Origin: Trueperaceae bacterium
GTDB lineage: Bacteria; Deinococcota; Deinococci; Deinococcales; Trueperaceae
DNA length: 7,845 nt
Assembly (NCBI GenBank): GCA_024636105.1
Contig: JAGXHO010000100.1
Coordinates: 1 to 7,845, forward strand
Direction of reading: 5' to 3'
In this document: positions 1-5,402 of the stretch, piece by piece
Layout: each line of letters starts with the position of its first letter
Numbering within the stretch: position 1 is the first letter of the stretch
Notes under the pieces: model-generated
The model's input: the letters and a program-made list of their open reading frames with translations, nothing else
What the model was told of the DNA's origin: nothing
The model's database searches: none
Translations under genes and position numbers: made by a program

Positions 1-902
1 ACCACGTGGGCCGCGTCGCCGACCAGGGCGACGCGGCCCACCGCGTAGCGGTCGGCCGACCAGCGCTCGACGCCGAAGGTGCTGGCGTTGCCCCGCAGCG
101 CCCCGTCGAGCGGCGCGCCCAGCCGACGGCCGGCCTCGGCCGCCACGAGCGCTGCGAGTTCCGCGGGCGCGCGCTCGCGGAGCCCGTCCGCGCCGCTTCG
201 CCACCGGACCACCCAGCGCCGCACCCCACCCGGCAACGGGAACCCCTCCACGACCCCGTCCGCATGGAGCACGACCCACGCCTCGTCGGGCGCGAACCGC
301 TCCGGGTCGTCGGCCAAGTCGGCCATCGCGTACCGGTCGGGGTACGGACCGCCCCGTCGGCCGATGCCGGCCATCGGGCGCACCATCCCGTCCCGGCCGT
401 CGGCGCCGACGACGACCGCCGCGCGCCAACGGCGGACGGCGCCGTCGATCGTCACCCCGTCGACGACGACCGCGTCGCGCTCGTGGCGAAGCGCCTCGGC
501 CCGCACCCCCGCGACCAGGGCGGCCGGGTCGACCGCTGCGAGGGCCGCGCGCAGCGTCGCTTCGGTGATCGCTTGCGGGACCGTGAGGACGAACGGCCAC
601 GCCGCCTCCGGCGGATCGAAGCGCACCGCACCGAGCGCTCCACGCACGCCGCGCGCCCGTCCGACCCGCACCCGCCGGCCGGCTGCCACGAGCGTCGCGG
701 CCACCCCCAAGCGGTCGAGGACGGCGAGTCCGGGCGGGTGGATGCCGATCGCGCGGCTCCCCTCCGGCGCGTGCGAGCGGGCCTCGAGCACGCGCACCCG
801 GCGGCCGCGGCGCACCAAGTCGAGCGCCAGCGCCGTGCCGACCGGTCCGCCACCGACGACCAGCACGTCGACGCGCTCCGCGAACCCGGCCTCGGGCCTC
901 AC
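1..902 (-). CDS. FAD-dependent monooxygenase (UbiH/PHBH-like), 3' part beyond window
   Basis: Probable flavoprotein hydroxylase of the aromatic-ring monooxygenase family (FAD_binding_3 type), which uses NAD(P)H and O2 to hydroxylate phenolic substrates in the cytoplasm. 300 codons are visible, open throughout, and the C-terminus lies off the left edge. Seen: the Rossmann motif GGGPVG at residues 17-22 with the ribose-binding acidic residue E40 ending the second beta strand (VLEA), the central GADG motif at 166-169, and the second FAD motif GDAAH at 295-299. The start is GTG at 902-900, which overlaps the TGA of the upstream polyketide synthase (899-901) in a GTGA junction, so the two are translationally coupled. 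This places the GGGPVG motif at the usual distance from the N-terminus. Inference: it oxidises the polyketide made by its partner, as flavin hydroxylases do in bacterial alkylresorcinol/alkylquinone operons such as srs of Streptomyces. The substrate is not shown by sequence. A geranylgeranyl-reductase-like role is less likely. Confidence 0.88.
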   Translation of the reverse strand, partial: MRPEAGFAERVDVLVVGGGPVGTALALDLVRRGRRVRVLEARSHAPEGSRAIGIHPPGLAVLDRLGVAATLVAAGRRVRVGRARGVRGALGAVRFDPPEAAWPFVLTVPQAITEATLRAALAAVDPAALVAGVRAEALRHERDAVVVDGVTIDGAVRRWRAAVVVGADGRDGMVRPMAGIGRRGGPYPDRYAMADLADDPERFAPDEAWVVLHADGVVEGFPLPGGVRRWVVRWRSGADGLRERAPAELAALVAAEAGRRLGAPLDGALRGNASTFGVERWSADRYAVGRVALVGDAAHV

Positions 903-2029
903 GCGCTCGGCACCGCCCGGAAGAGGGCGCCATCGACCGTGAGCCCCGGACCGAACGCGAGGGCCGCCACCGCGTCGCCGACCGTGGGGCCGGGGCGCGC
1001 GGGGTCCATGAGGTGCTCGAGGACGAAGAGGACGGTGGCGCTGCTCATGTTGCCGAAGGCGCGCAGGACCTCACGCGACGCCACGACGGCGTCGTCGGGG
1101 AGCGCCAGCGCGCGGGCGACGTTGTCGACGATCGCGCGCCCGCCTGGATGCACGGCCCACCACGGCACGTCGGCCACGTCGAGCCCGCCGCGGCGCAGCA
1201 GCGGTGCGATCGCGGCCCCCGCCTCCGCCTCCAGCACGCGGGGCACGTACGCGGTGAGCGTCATGTCGAACCCGTGGTCGCCGATCGTCCAGGCCATCGC
1301 GTCGACGCCGCTGCGGGCGACCGCCGTCGACGTCGCCTCGAGCCGGAGCGGCCGGACGTCGCCCGCCGGCGGCCGGGCCGACACGAGCGCGGCGGCGGCG
1401 CCGTCCGCGAAGACGGCCCCGGAGAGCACCGAGTCGACGTCCGAGCGCGGCTGCAGATGCAGCGTGCAGAGCTCGACGCAGACGATGAGCACGACGGCGC
1501 CGGGGTCGAGGGCGACGAAGGCGCGCGCGAGCCGCAGCGCCGGGAACGCGGCGAAGCACCCCATGAACCCGACGTGCGTGCGCTCCACGTCCTCCGGCAG
1601 ACCGAGGGCGTCGACCAGGTGCAGGTCGACGCCCGGGGTCGCGAAGCCCGTGCACGAGACCGTGACCAGGTGGGTGACGTCGCCCGCGGCCAGCGTGCGG
1701 GTGCGCGCGAAGGCGGCGCTCGCCGCCGCGACGGCGAGCGGACCGACCTCACGGGCGTAGCGTGCGTTGCGCTCCCCGGTCGACGGCGAGCGGAACGAGC
1801 CGTCCGGGGCGACGAACAGCGCGTCGGCATCACCGCGGCCATCGTCCGCGAAGTCGCCGACCACGCTGTAGCGCGCGTCGATCGCGCTCTGCGCGTAGAT
1901 CCGGTCGAGCAGCTTGCCCGTGCGCCGGTCGGGGCTCAGCCACCGCTCCATGACCGCGCGGATGTGGGCCTGCGGGTAGCGATGCGAAGGCAGCGCGGTG
2001 CCGACCGCGTGCAGCAGAGGTGCCGTCAT
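899..2029 (-). CDS. Type III polyketide synthase (chalcone/alkylresorcinol synthase-like)
   Basis: Homodimeric ketosynthase that condenses an acyl-CoA starter with malonyl-CoA units and cyclises the product to a resorcinol, pyrone or phloroglucinol. The 376-residue length is normal for the family. Seen: the catalytic Cys158 in MGCFAAF, His294 in WWAVHPGG and Asn327 in GNMSSAT, giving the complete Cys-His-Asn triad, plus the C-terminal GFGPG-like loop AFGPGLTVDG (358-367). The N-terminal half contains the paired VSCTGF (124-129) typical of thiolase-fold enzymes. The start is ATG 2029: the conserved sequence begins right behind it (LLHAVGTALPSH), and a longer reading would run into the divergent gene at 2114. 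No Shine-Dalgarno sequence precedes it; a TATCGT box lies 5 nt upstream. It is followed by a flavin monooxygenase in GTGA overlap. Starter specificity cannot be read here; a long-chain acyl starter giving phenolic lipids is inferred from the partner gene. Confidence 0.93.
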   Translation of the reverse strand: MTAPLLHAVGTALPSHRYPQAHIRAVMERWLSPDRRTGKLLDRIYAQSAIDARYSVVGDFADDGRGDADALFVAPDGSFRSPSTGERNARYAREVGPLAVAAASAAFARTRTLAAGDVTHLVTVSCTGFATPGVDLHLVDALGLPEDVERTHVGFMGCFAAFPALRLARAFVALDPGAVVLIVCVELCTLHLQPRSDVDSVLSGAVFADGAAAALVSARPPAGDVRPLRLEATSTAVARSGVDAMAWTIGDHGFDMTLTAYVPRVLEAEAGAAIAPLLRRGGLDVADVPWWAVHPGGRAIVDNVARALALPDDAVVASREVLRAFGNMSSATVLFVLEHLMDPARPGPTVGDAVAALAFGPGLTVDGALFRAVPSA

Positions 2030-2034
2030 GCAGC

Positions 2035-2040
2035 ACGATA
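2035..2040 (-). promoter_or_regulatory. -10 box TATCGT of the polyketide synthase gene, leaderless type
   Basis: On the minus strand TATCGT is followed by GCTGC and then the ATG at 2029, a 5-nt gap. This matches the TANNNT form seen before most genes in this window. It would place the transcript start at or next to the start codon. No convincing -35 (TTGACA-like) lies 16-19 nt upstream. Confidence 0.55.
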
Positions 2041-2069
2041 CGCGGACCGCCGCGAGGCGACGGTGGCCG

Positions 2070-2091
2070 CGCCTGCCGGTCGCCTGCCGGC
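2070..2091. repeat. Tandem 11-bp direct repeat in divergent promoter region
   Basis: Two adjacent copies, cgcctgccggt (2070-2080) and cgcctgccggc (2081-2091), differ only in the last base. The period of 11 bp is close to one helical turn. They end 8 bp before the TAGGCT box of the plus-strand membrane gene and begin about 30 bp behind the polyketide synthase -10 box. This is the usual position of an activator or repressor site, but it may also be chance in GC-rich DNA. Confidence 0.4.
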
Positions 2092-2099
2092 ACGTCCGG

Positions 2100-2105
2100 T
2101 AGGCT
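2100..2105 (+). promoter_or_regulatory. -10 box TAGGCT of the membrane protein gene
   Basis: TAGGCT fits TANNNT and lies 8 nt before the ATG at 2114, with no Shine-Dalgarno sequence between them. The same hexamer stands before the SDR-like gene at 4296-4301. A leaderless or near-leaderless transcript is inferred. Confidence 0.45.
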
Positions 2106-2113
2106 GGCACTTC

Positions 2114-2821
2114 ATGGACCGAACCGACGCGGTGCCCGCCGACGACCCCCTGGTCGACTCCATCGCCCACGGGTACGCGCTCGACCTAGGCGCCCTGCTG
2201 CGCGCGTCGGCCGCCGCGCTCCGCGGCAGCAAGCGCGTCGTGCTGGCCGGAGCGGTGGCCTGGATCGCGGTCACGTGGGCGGTCGGCATCGTGACCTTCG
2301 CCCTCGGCCTCGGCGAGCTGGTGTCGGCCTCGCTCGGCATCCTCGCGACGACGCCGATCACGCTGGGGCTGCTGATGGTCGGGGTTCGGCGCGCTCGCGG
2401 CGAGCCGGTCGCCTTCCGCGACCTGCTCGCCCACACCGGCGCGACCGCCCAAGGGGCGATCGTGTTGCTCGTGAACCTCCTCGTGCTCAACGCAGCAGAG
2501 GCCCTGCTCGGCCCCGTCCTGTCGACGCCGATCGTGCTGGGGTACGTCCTGTTCGCCGGCTTCGCGCCGTACCTGGTCGCCGACCGCGGCCTGGACGGGC
2601 TCACCGCGATCGGCACGAGCTTCCGACTGGTGCGCCACCGCTGGGGCATCCTGCTCGCGCTCCAGGTGCTGCTCGGCCTCGGGCTCGCGCTCGCGGCGCT
2701 GCCGCTCGGCCTCGGGCTGATCTGGGCTGGACCTTACGCCGTGGTCGCGCTCGGTGCCGCGTTCGACGCAGCGGCGCCCGCGACCTTGAGCACGGCGTCC
2801 AAGAACACCTTGTCCGGCTGA
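2114..2821 (+). CDS. Multi-pass integral membrane protein of unknown function
   Basis: A 235-residue hydrophobic protein with about six membrane segments at roughly 42-66, 68-91, 112-134, 136-153, 178-200 and 202-217, after a polar N-terminus of about 40 residues. Two soluble stretches stand out: RGEPVAFRDLL (95-105) between segments 2 and 3, and an amphipathic stretch (about 157-177, ending LVRHRW) before segment 5. This layout resembles bacterial DUF-type membrane families in which a short loop leads to an SFRLV-like amphipathic helix (for example DUF4013- or DUF2189-like proteins). That family link is from memory and weak. ATG 2114 was chosen because the TANNNT box lies 8 nt upstream and the open frame before it is antisense to the polyketide synthase. 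The last 29 codons overlap the convergent PDO gene, so the Ala/Ser-rich tail after segment 6 may be a late extension. No function can be assigned. Confidence 0.75.
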   Translation: MDRTDAVPADDPLVDSIAHGYALDLGALLRASAAALRGSKRVVLAGAVAWIAVTWAVGIVTFALGLGELVSASLGILATTPITLGLLMVGVRRARGEPVAFRDLLAHTGATAQGAIVLLVNLLVLNAAEALLGPVLSTPIVLGYVLFAGFAPYLVADRGLDGLTAIGTSFRLVRHRWGILLALQVLLGLGLALAALPLGLGLIWAGPYAVVALGAAFDAAAPATLSTASKNTLSG

Positions 2822-3444
2822 CCGCCGAGCACCCGCTCCTGGCCGCTCGGGCCGTCGATGACGGTGTCGGGCACGCCGGAGATGCGGTAGCGCTGGGCGA
2901 GCTGCGGGAACTCGCTCGCTTCGACGCCTTCGGCGATCACGTTCGGGTTGGCGAGGGCCAAGCGGTACGCGGCGAGCACCGCGCGCGGGCAGTACGGGCA
3001 CGTCGGCGTGACGAAGGCCTGCAGGCGCACGGGCGCATCGAGCTCGGCGAGGCGCTCGGTGGACGCCGGGCCGAGGCCCGAGTCGCCGGTCCCCACCATG
3101 CGCACCACCTCGACCAGGGTCTGGAACTCGTAGCCACTCGGCAGCCCGATGAAGCGCACGTTGTCGGCGTCGCTGCCGGCCGCCCGGAAGACGATCGTCG
3201 GCGTGCGGACGATGCCGCGGGCGCGCGCGTCGCCGTCGAGCGTCCTCTCGACCACGGCGATGCGCTCCGACGTCGCGGCCACCTCGCGCACGAGTTGGAG
3301 GGTGGCGGCCTCTTCGCCGGCGTCCTCCTGGCCAGGGACCACGAGGCGCGAGGCGACGTGCACGACGATCTCCACGTCACGGTCGAGGGGGGCGAAGGCT
3401 TCGGCGAGCTGGGCGGTCAGGGAATCGTCCAAGAAGCGTTCCAT
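2734..3444 (-). CDS. PDO-type protein disulfide oxidoreductase, two thioredoxin folds, one CPYC centre
   Basis: A 236-residue cytoplasmic thiol-disulfide oxidoreductase of the glutaredoxin-like PDO family known from archaea, Thermus-Deinococcus and other thermophile-rich groups. The length matches. The C-terminal fold (about 138-220) carries the active site TPTCPYC with Cys149 and Cys152, and a cis-proline at 192 (SGVPDT). The N-terminal fold (about 20-118) keeps a cis-proline at 82 (RTPT) and the GLPSGYEF segment (100-107) that follows the first fold in PDOs. It has no cysteine at all: where archaeal PDOs have a CxxC after the first strand it reads VVPGQED. Cys149 and Cys152 are the only cysteines in the protein. 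The redox centre is therefore single, and the first fold is probably structural or substrate-binding. ATG 3444 is the natural start. The gene is preceded by its own promoter-like TATACC and a dyad that looks like a CsoR/CstR operator, suggesting control by metal, persulfide or thiol stress. It overlaps the convergent membrane gene by 88 bp. Confidence 0.9.
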   Translation of the reverse strand: MERFLDDSLTAQLAEAFAPLDRDVEIVVHVASRLVVPGQEDAGEEAATLQLVREVAATSERIAVVERTLDGDARARGIVRTPTIVFRAAGSDADNVRFIGLPSGYEFQTLVEVVRMVGTGDSGLGPASTERLAELDAPVRLQAFVTPTCPYCPRAVLAAYRLALANPNVIAEGVEASEFPQLAQRYRISGVPDTVIDGPSGQERVLGGQPDKVFLDAVLKVAGAAASNAAPSATTA

Positions 3445-3451
3445 GCCCCCA

Positions 3452-3457
3452 GGTATA
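3452..3457 (-). promoter_or_regulatory. Possible -10 box TATACC of the PDO gene
   Basis: TATACC on the minus strand lies 7 nt before ATG 3444, at the spacing of the other boxes here. It matches TATAAT at four of six positions but lacks the final T. A GGGGG run sits between it and the ATG, too close to the start for a normal ribosome binding site. It overlaps the dyad at 3454-3471, so a bound repressor would block it. Confidence 0.4.
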
Positions 3458-3471
3458 CCCCACCGGGGTAC
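3454..3471. promoter_or_regulatory. Putative CsoR/CstR-family operator before the PDO gene
   Basis: The plus strand reads tataccccaccggggtac. The perfect core is tacccc (3456-3461), spacer acc, ggggta (3465-3470). A G/C tract flanked by TA-rich edges around a short spacer is the form described for operators of the CsoR/CstR/RcnR repressor family, which sense Cu(I), other metals, formaldehyde or persulfides. The site covers the presumed -10 region of the PDO gene, 10 to 27 nt before its ATG. No regulator gene of this family is in the window. The assignment is by pattern only. Confidence 0.5.
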
Positions 3472-3500
3472 CCATGCGGGTCGGACGAACGACCCGGTCG

Positions 3501-3525
3501 TCGACCGGCGCTTCGCGCCGGTCGA
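3501..3525 (-). terminator. Strong hairpin just after the SDR-like gene, possible terminator
   Basis: Bases 3501-3511 pair perfectly with 3515-3525 (11 bp, almost all G-C, loop ttc). The hairpin begins one base beyond the TGA of the SDR-like gene. No T-tract follows on the minus strand, so it is not a canonical intrinsic terminator. It could act as a terminator, a 3'-end stabiliser, or insulation between the fni unit and the PDO promoter. The arm at 3502-3508 can also pair with 3494-3500 (ccggtcg). Confidence 0.4.
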
Positions 3526-3526
3526 A

Positions 3527-4288
3527 TCAGAAGGTGGTGCCGACCACGCCGCCGTCGACGAGGAGCGTCTGGCCGGTCACGTAGGCCGCCGGAACCGAGC
3601 ACAGGAACGCCACGGCGGCCGCGATCTCGGCCGCGTCGCCGAAGCGCTTCGCCGGGATCGTCGCGATCAACCGAGCGCGCGCGTAGTCGTCGGCGAACAG
3701 CTCGTCGAGGCGCTCGGTGGCGGTGTACCCCGGAGCGACCGCATTCACGGTGACGCCGTGCTCGGCCACCTCGCTCGCGAGCGTGCGCCCGAACGCGGTC
3801 ACGCCGGCCCGGAACGCGTTCGACAGCGCGAGGTTGGCGACCGGCTGTTTGACCGACAGGCTCGTGACGAAGACGATGCGCCCCCAGCCTGCGCCGCGCA
3901 TCGCCGGGAGCACGCCGCGCGCCAGCCGAACGGCCGACATGAGGGTGAGGTCGAAGCCCTTCGCCCACGCGGGATCCTCGAGCGCCGCGGCGGTACCCGT
4001 GGGCGGGCCGCCGGCGTTCGCGACGAGGATCGCAGGATCGCCGACCAGCTCCTTGGTGCGCGCCAAGAGCGCCTTGACCTGCTTCGCCTGGGCGACGTCG
4101 GCCGCGACCGCGTGCACGTCGGCGCCGCTCGCGCGCAGCCGCTGAGCCGCCGCCTCGAGCGCCCCTTCGTCGCGCGCGCTGACGACCAAGCGCGCGCCCT
4201 CCGCGGCCAGCGCCGCAGCGATCGCGAACCCGATGCCCTTCGATGCGCCCGTGACGAGCGCCGCCTTGCCTGCGACCTGAAGATCCAT
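3527..4288 (-). CDS. Short-chain dehydrogenase/reductase-fold protein lacking catalytic Tyr and Lys
   Basis: A 253-residue Rossmann-fold protein of the classical SDR (FabG-like) family. Seen: the cofactor motif TGASKGIG (13-20), the ADV stretch (63-65), NAGG (91-94), the active-site Ser143 in VTSLS, and the C-terminal YVTGQTLLVDGG (236-247) shared by 3-oxoacyl-reductase-like SDRs. The YxxxK motif is absent: aligning LALSNAFRAGV with the usual NYAASKAGV puts Ser156 at the Tyr position and Arg160 at the Lys position. Such SNxxR variants are known as a divergent beta-ketoacyl-reductase-like subgroup. Activity as a normal NAD(P)H reductase is therefore doubtful; altered chemistry or a binding role is possible. 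It starts 5 nt after the fni stop, so it is co-transcribed. It may also use an internal promoter, since TAGGCT overlaps the fni stop 7 nt before its ATG. Any tie to isoprenoid metabolism is inference from position only. Confidence 0.9.
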   Translation of the reverse strand: MDLQVAGKAALVTGASKGIGFAIAAALAAEGARLVVSARDEGALEAAAQRLRASGADVHAVAADVAQAKQVKALLARTKELVGDPAILVANAGGPPTGTAAALEDPAWAKGFDLTLMSAVRLARGVLPAMRGAGWGRIVFVTSLSVKQPVANLALSNAFRAGVTAFGRTLASEVAEHGVTVNAVAPGYTATERLDELFADDYARARLIATIPAKRFGDAAEIAAAVAFLCSVPAAYVTGQTLLVDGGVVGTTF

Positions 4289-4293
4289 GGGCG

Positions 4294-5319
4294 TCAGCCT
4301 ACACGAGGGCGCAGCCGCGCCGACGCCAGGGCCGACAGGTCGGCGACGCCCATCAGGTGCATCGCGATGCGCAGCTCCTCGATCACCCCGCCCAGCACCG
4401 CCTCGACCGCGTCGGCCGACTCCAGCGCGGGCGCCAGCAGCGGCCGCGCGATCGCGGCGACGCTCGCCCCCAGCGCGATCGCCTTCGCGACGTCGAACCC
4501 GGTGCGCACGCCACCGGACGCGACGAGCGGCGTCCCGGGCAACGCCGCGCGGACCTCGACGAGCGCCTCGGCCGTCGGGATCCCCCACTCCACCAGCTCC
4601 AGCCGGCGCACCGCGCCGTACCGGACCAACTCTTCGACGCGGGCCCAGGACGTGCCGCCGGCCCCCGCGACGTCGATCGCCGCGAAGCCCACCGCGGCCA
4701 CCGACCGCGCGACCGCGCCCGTGAGGCCGTGGCCCACCTCCTTGAGCAACACGGGCGCACCGACCTCGGGGACCACGTCGGCCAAGCGCGCCCGCACGCC
4801 GCGCCAACGCACGTCGCCGCCCGCTTGGAGCGCCTCTTGGAGTGGGTTGACGTGGATCGCCAGCGCGTCCGCCCCCACCTCGGCCACCGCCCGGCGCGCC
4901 TGCTCCACGCCATACCCCGCCACCAGCTGGGCCGCGCCCAGGTTGCCGATCAAGAGCACGTCGGGCGCCACGTCGCGCACCTCGAAGCTGGCGCGGGCCT
5001 CCGGGTGCTCGAGCATCACGCGCTGCGAGCCCAGCATCATGCCGACCCCCAGGCGCTGCGCTGCGGTGGCGAGGTTGCGGTTGATCGTCGCGGCCCGCTC
5101 GGCACCACCCGTCATGGCGCCGACCAGGAGCGGCGCGCAGAGGCGCTTCCCGAGGAAGCGTGCTCCCGTATCGACCGCGTCCAGATCGGATTCGGGGAGC
5201 GCCGCGTACGGCAGGTCGTAGCGCTCGAACCCGGTCGTTCGGGTGGTGTACGCAACCGGACCGGTGAGGCACACGTCGAGGTGGCGGCGCTTGCGGGCGG
5301 CGAGGGCGTCCGAGGGCAT
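4294..5319 (-). CDS. fni: Type 2 isopentenyl-diphosphate delta-isomerase (FMN-dependent)
   Basis: Interconverts isopentenyl and dimethylallyl diphosphate using reduced FMN and Mg2+, supplying both precursors for carotenoids, quinone side chains and other isoprenoids. The 341 residues match the family length. Seen in order: RKRRH near the N-terminus (9-13), MTGG (69-72), GSQR (97-100), the substrate and metal site HVNPLQE (156-162, with H156, N158, Q161, E162), LLKEVGHG with Lys193 (191-198), [10 protein letters not shown] (216-225), and the FMN-phosphate loop SGGVRTG (268-274). All hallmark residues are present, so the enzyme should be active. ATG 5319 gives the standard N-terminus; no Shine-Dalgarno sequence is visible and a TACACT box lies 5 nt upstream. 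It is first in a two-gene unit with the SDR-like gene and diverges from the protease gene at 5403. It is dispensable in organisms with the MEP pathway, where it tunes the precursor ratio; which pathway this organism uses is not shown. Confidence 0.96.
   Translation of the reverse strand: MPSDALAARKRRHLDVCLTGPVAYTTRTTGFERYDLPYAALPESDLDAVDTGARFLGKRLCAPLLVGAMTGGAERAATINRNLATAAQRLGVGMMLGSQRVMLEHPEARASFEVRDVAPDVLLIGNLGAAQLVAGYGVEQARRAVAEVGADALAIHVNPLQEALQAGGDVRWRGVRARLADVVPEVGAPVLLKEVGHGLTGAVARSVAAVGFAAIDVAGAGGTSWARVEELVRYGAVRRLELVEWGIPTAEALVEVRAALPGTPLVASGGVRTGFDVAKAIALGASVAAIARPLLAPALESADAVEAVLGGVIEELRIAMHLMGVADLSALASARLRPRVG
4296..4301 (-). promoter_or_regulatory. Possible internal -10 box TAGGCT before the SDR-like gene
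   Basis: TAGGCT on the minus strand spans the last codons of fni, sharing its T with the TGA stop, and lies 7 nt before ATG 4288. The hexamer and spacing resemble the other boxes here, in particular the identical TAGGCT at 2100-2105. It could give the SDR-like gene a separate leaderless transcript; part of the match is constrained by fni coding. Confidence 0.3.
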
Positions 5320-5324
5320 GCCGG

Positions 5325-5330
5325 AGTGTA
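5325..5330 (-). promoter_or_regulatory. -10 box TACACT of fni, leaderless type
   Basis: TACACT on the minus strand is followed by CCGGC and then ATG 5319, the same 5-nt spacing as at the polyketide synthase gene. No -35 or ribosome binding site is recognisable. Confidence 0.55.
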
Positions 5331-5390
5331 CGCAGCGGCCCCGCGACGCGCAGCGTGCAGGCGCGTACGTACCCGATCGCGGCCGCCCCG

Positions 5391-5396
5391 TACGAT
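5391..5396 (+). promoter_or_regulatory. -10 box TACGAT of the protease gene, leaderless type
   Basis: TACGAT is followed by gaacgc and then GTG 5403, a 6-nt gap, so transcription would begin on or beside the start codon. This supports GTG 5403 over the in-frame ATG at 5355. An 8-bp palindrome gtacgtac lies upstream at 5365-5372; it may be an operator or chance. Confidence 0.55.
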
Positions 5397-5402
5397 GAAC
5401 GC

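Noticed and set aside
6..1760. Plus-strand open frame of 584 codons
   Set aside because: It is rich in Arg, Ala, Pro and Ser without domain motifs, and lies antisense to the well-supported monooxygenase and polyketide synthase genes; a GC-skew shadow.
2030..2170. Longer start for the polyketide synthase at 2170
   Set aside because: The added 47 residues are not family-like, cover the divergent promoter region and overlap the first codons of the membrane protein gene.
3149..5221. Plus-strand open frame of 690 codons
   Set aside because: It runs antisense through the PDO, SDR and fni genes, all of which have intact motifs; composition is that of a shadow frame.
5355..5402. Longer start for the protease at ATG 5355
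   Set aside because: It would add 16 residues (including charged DER) before the signal peptide and would include the TACGAT box; GTG 5403 gives a normal lipoprotein signal.
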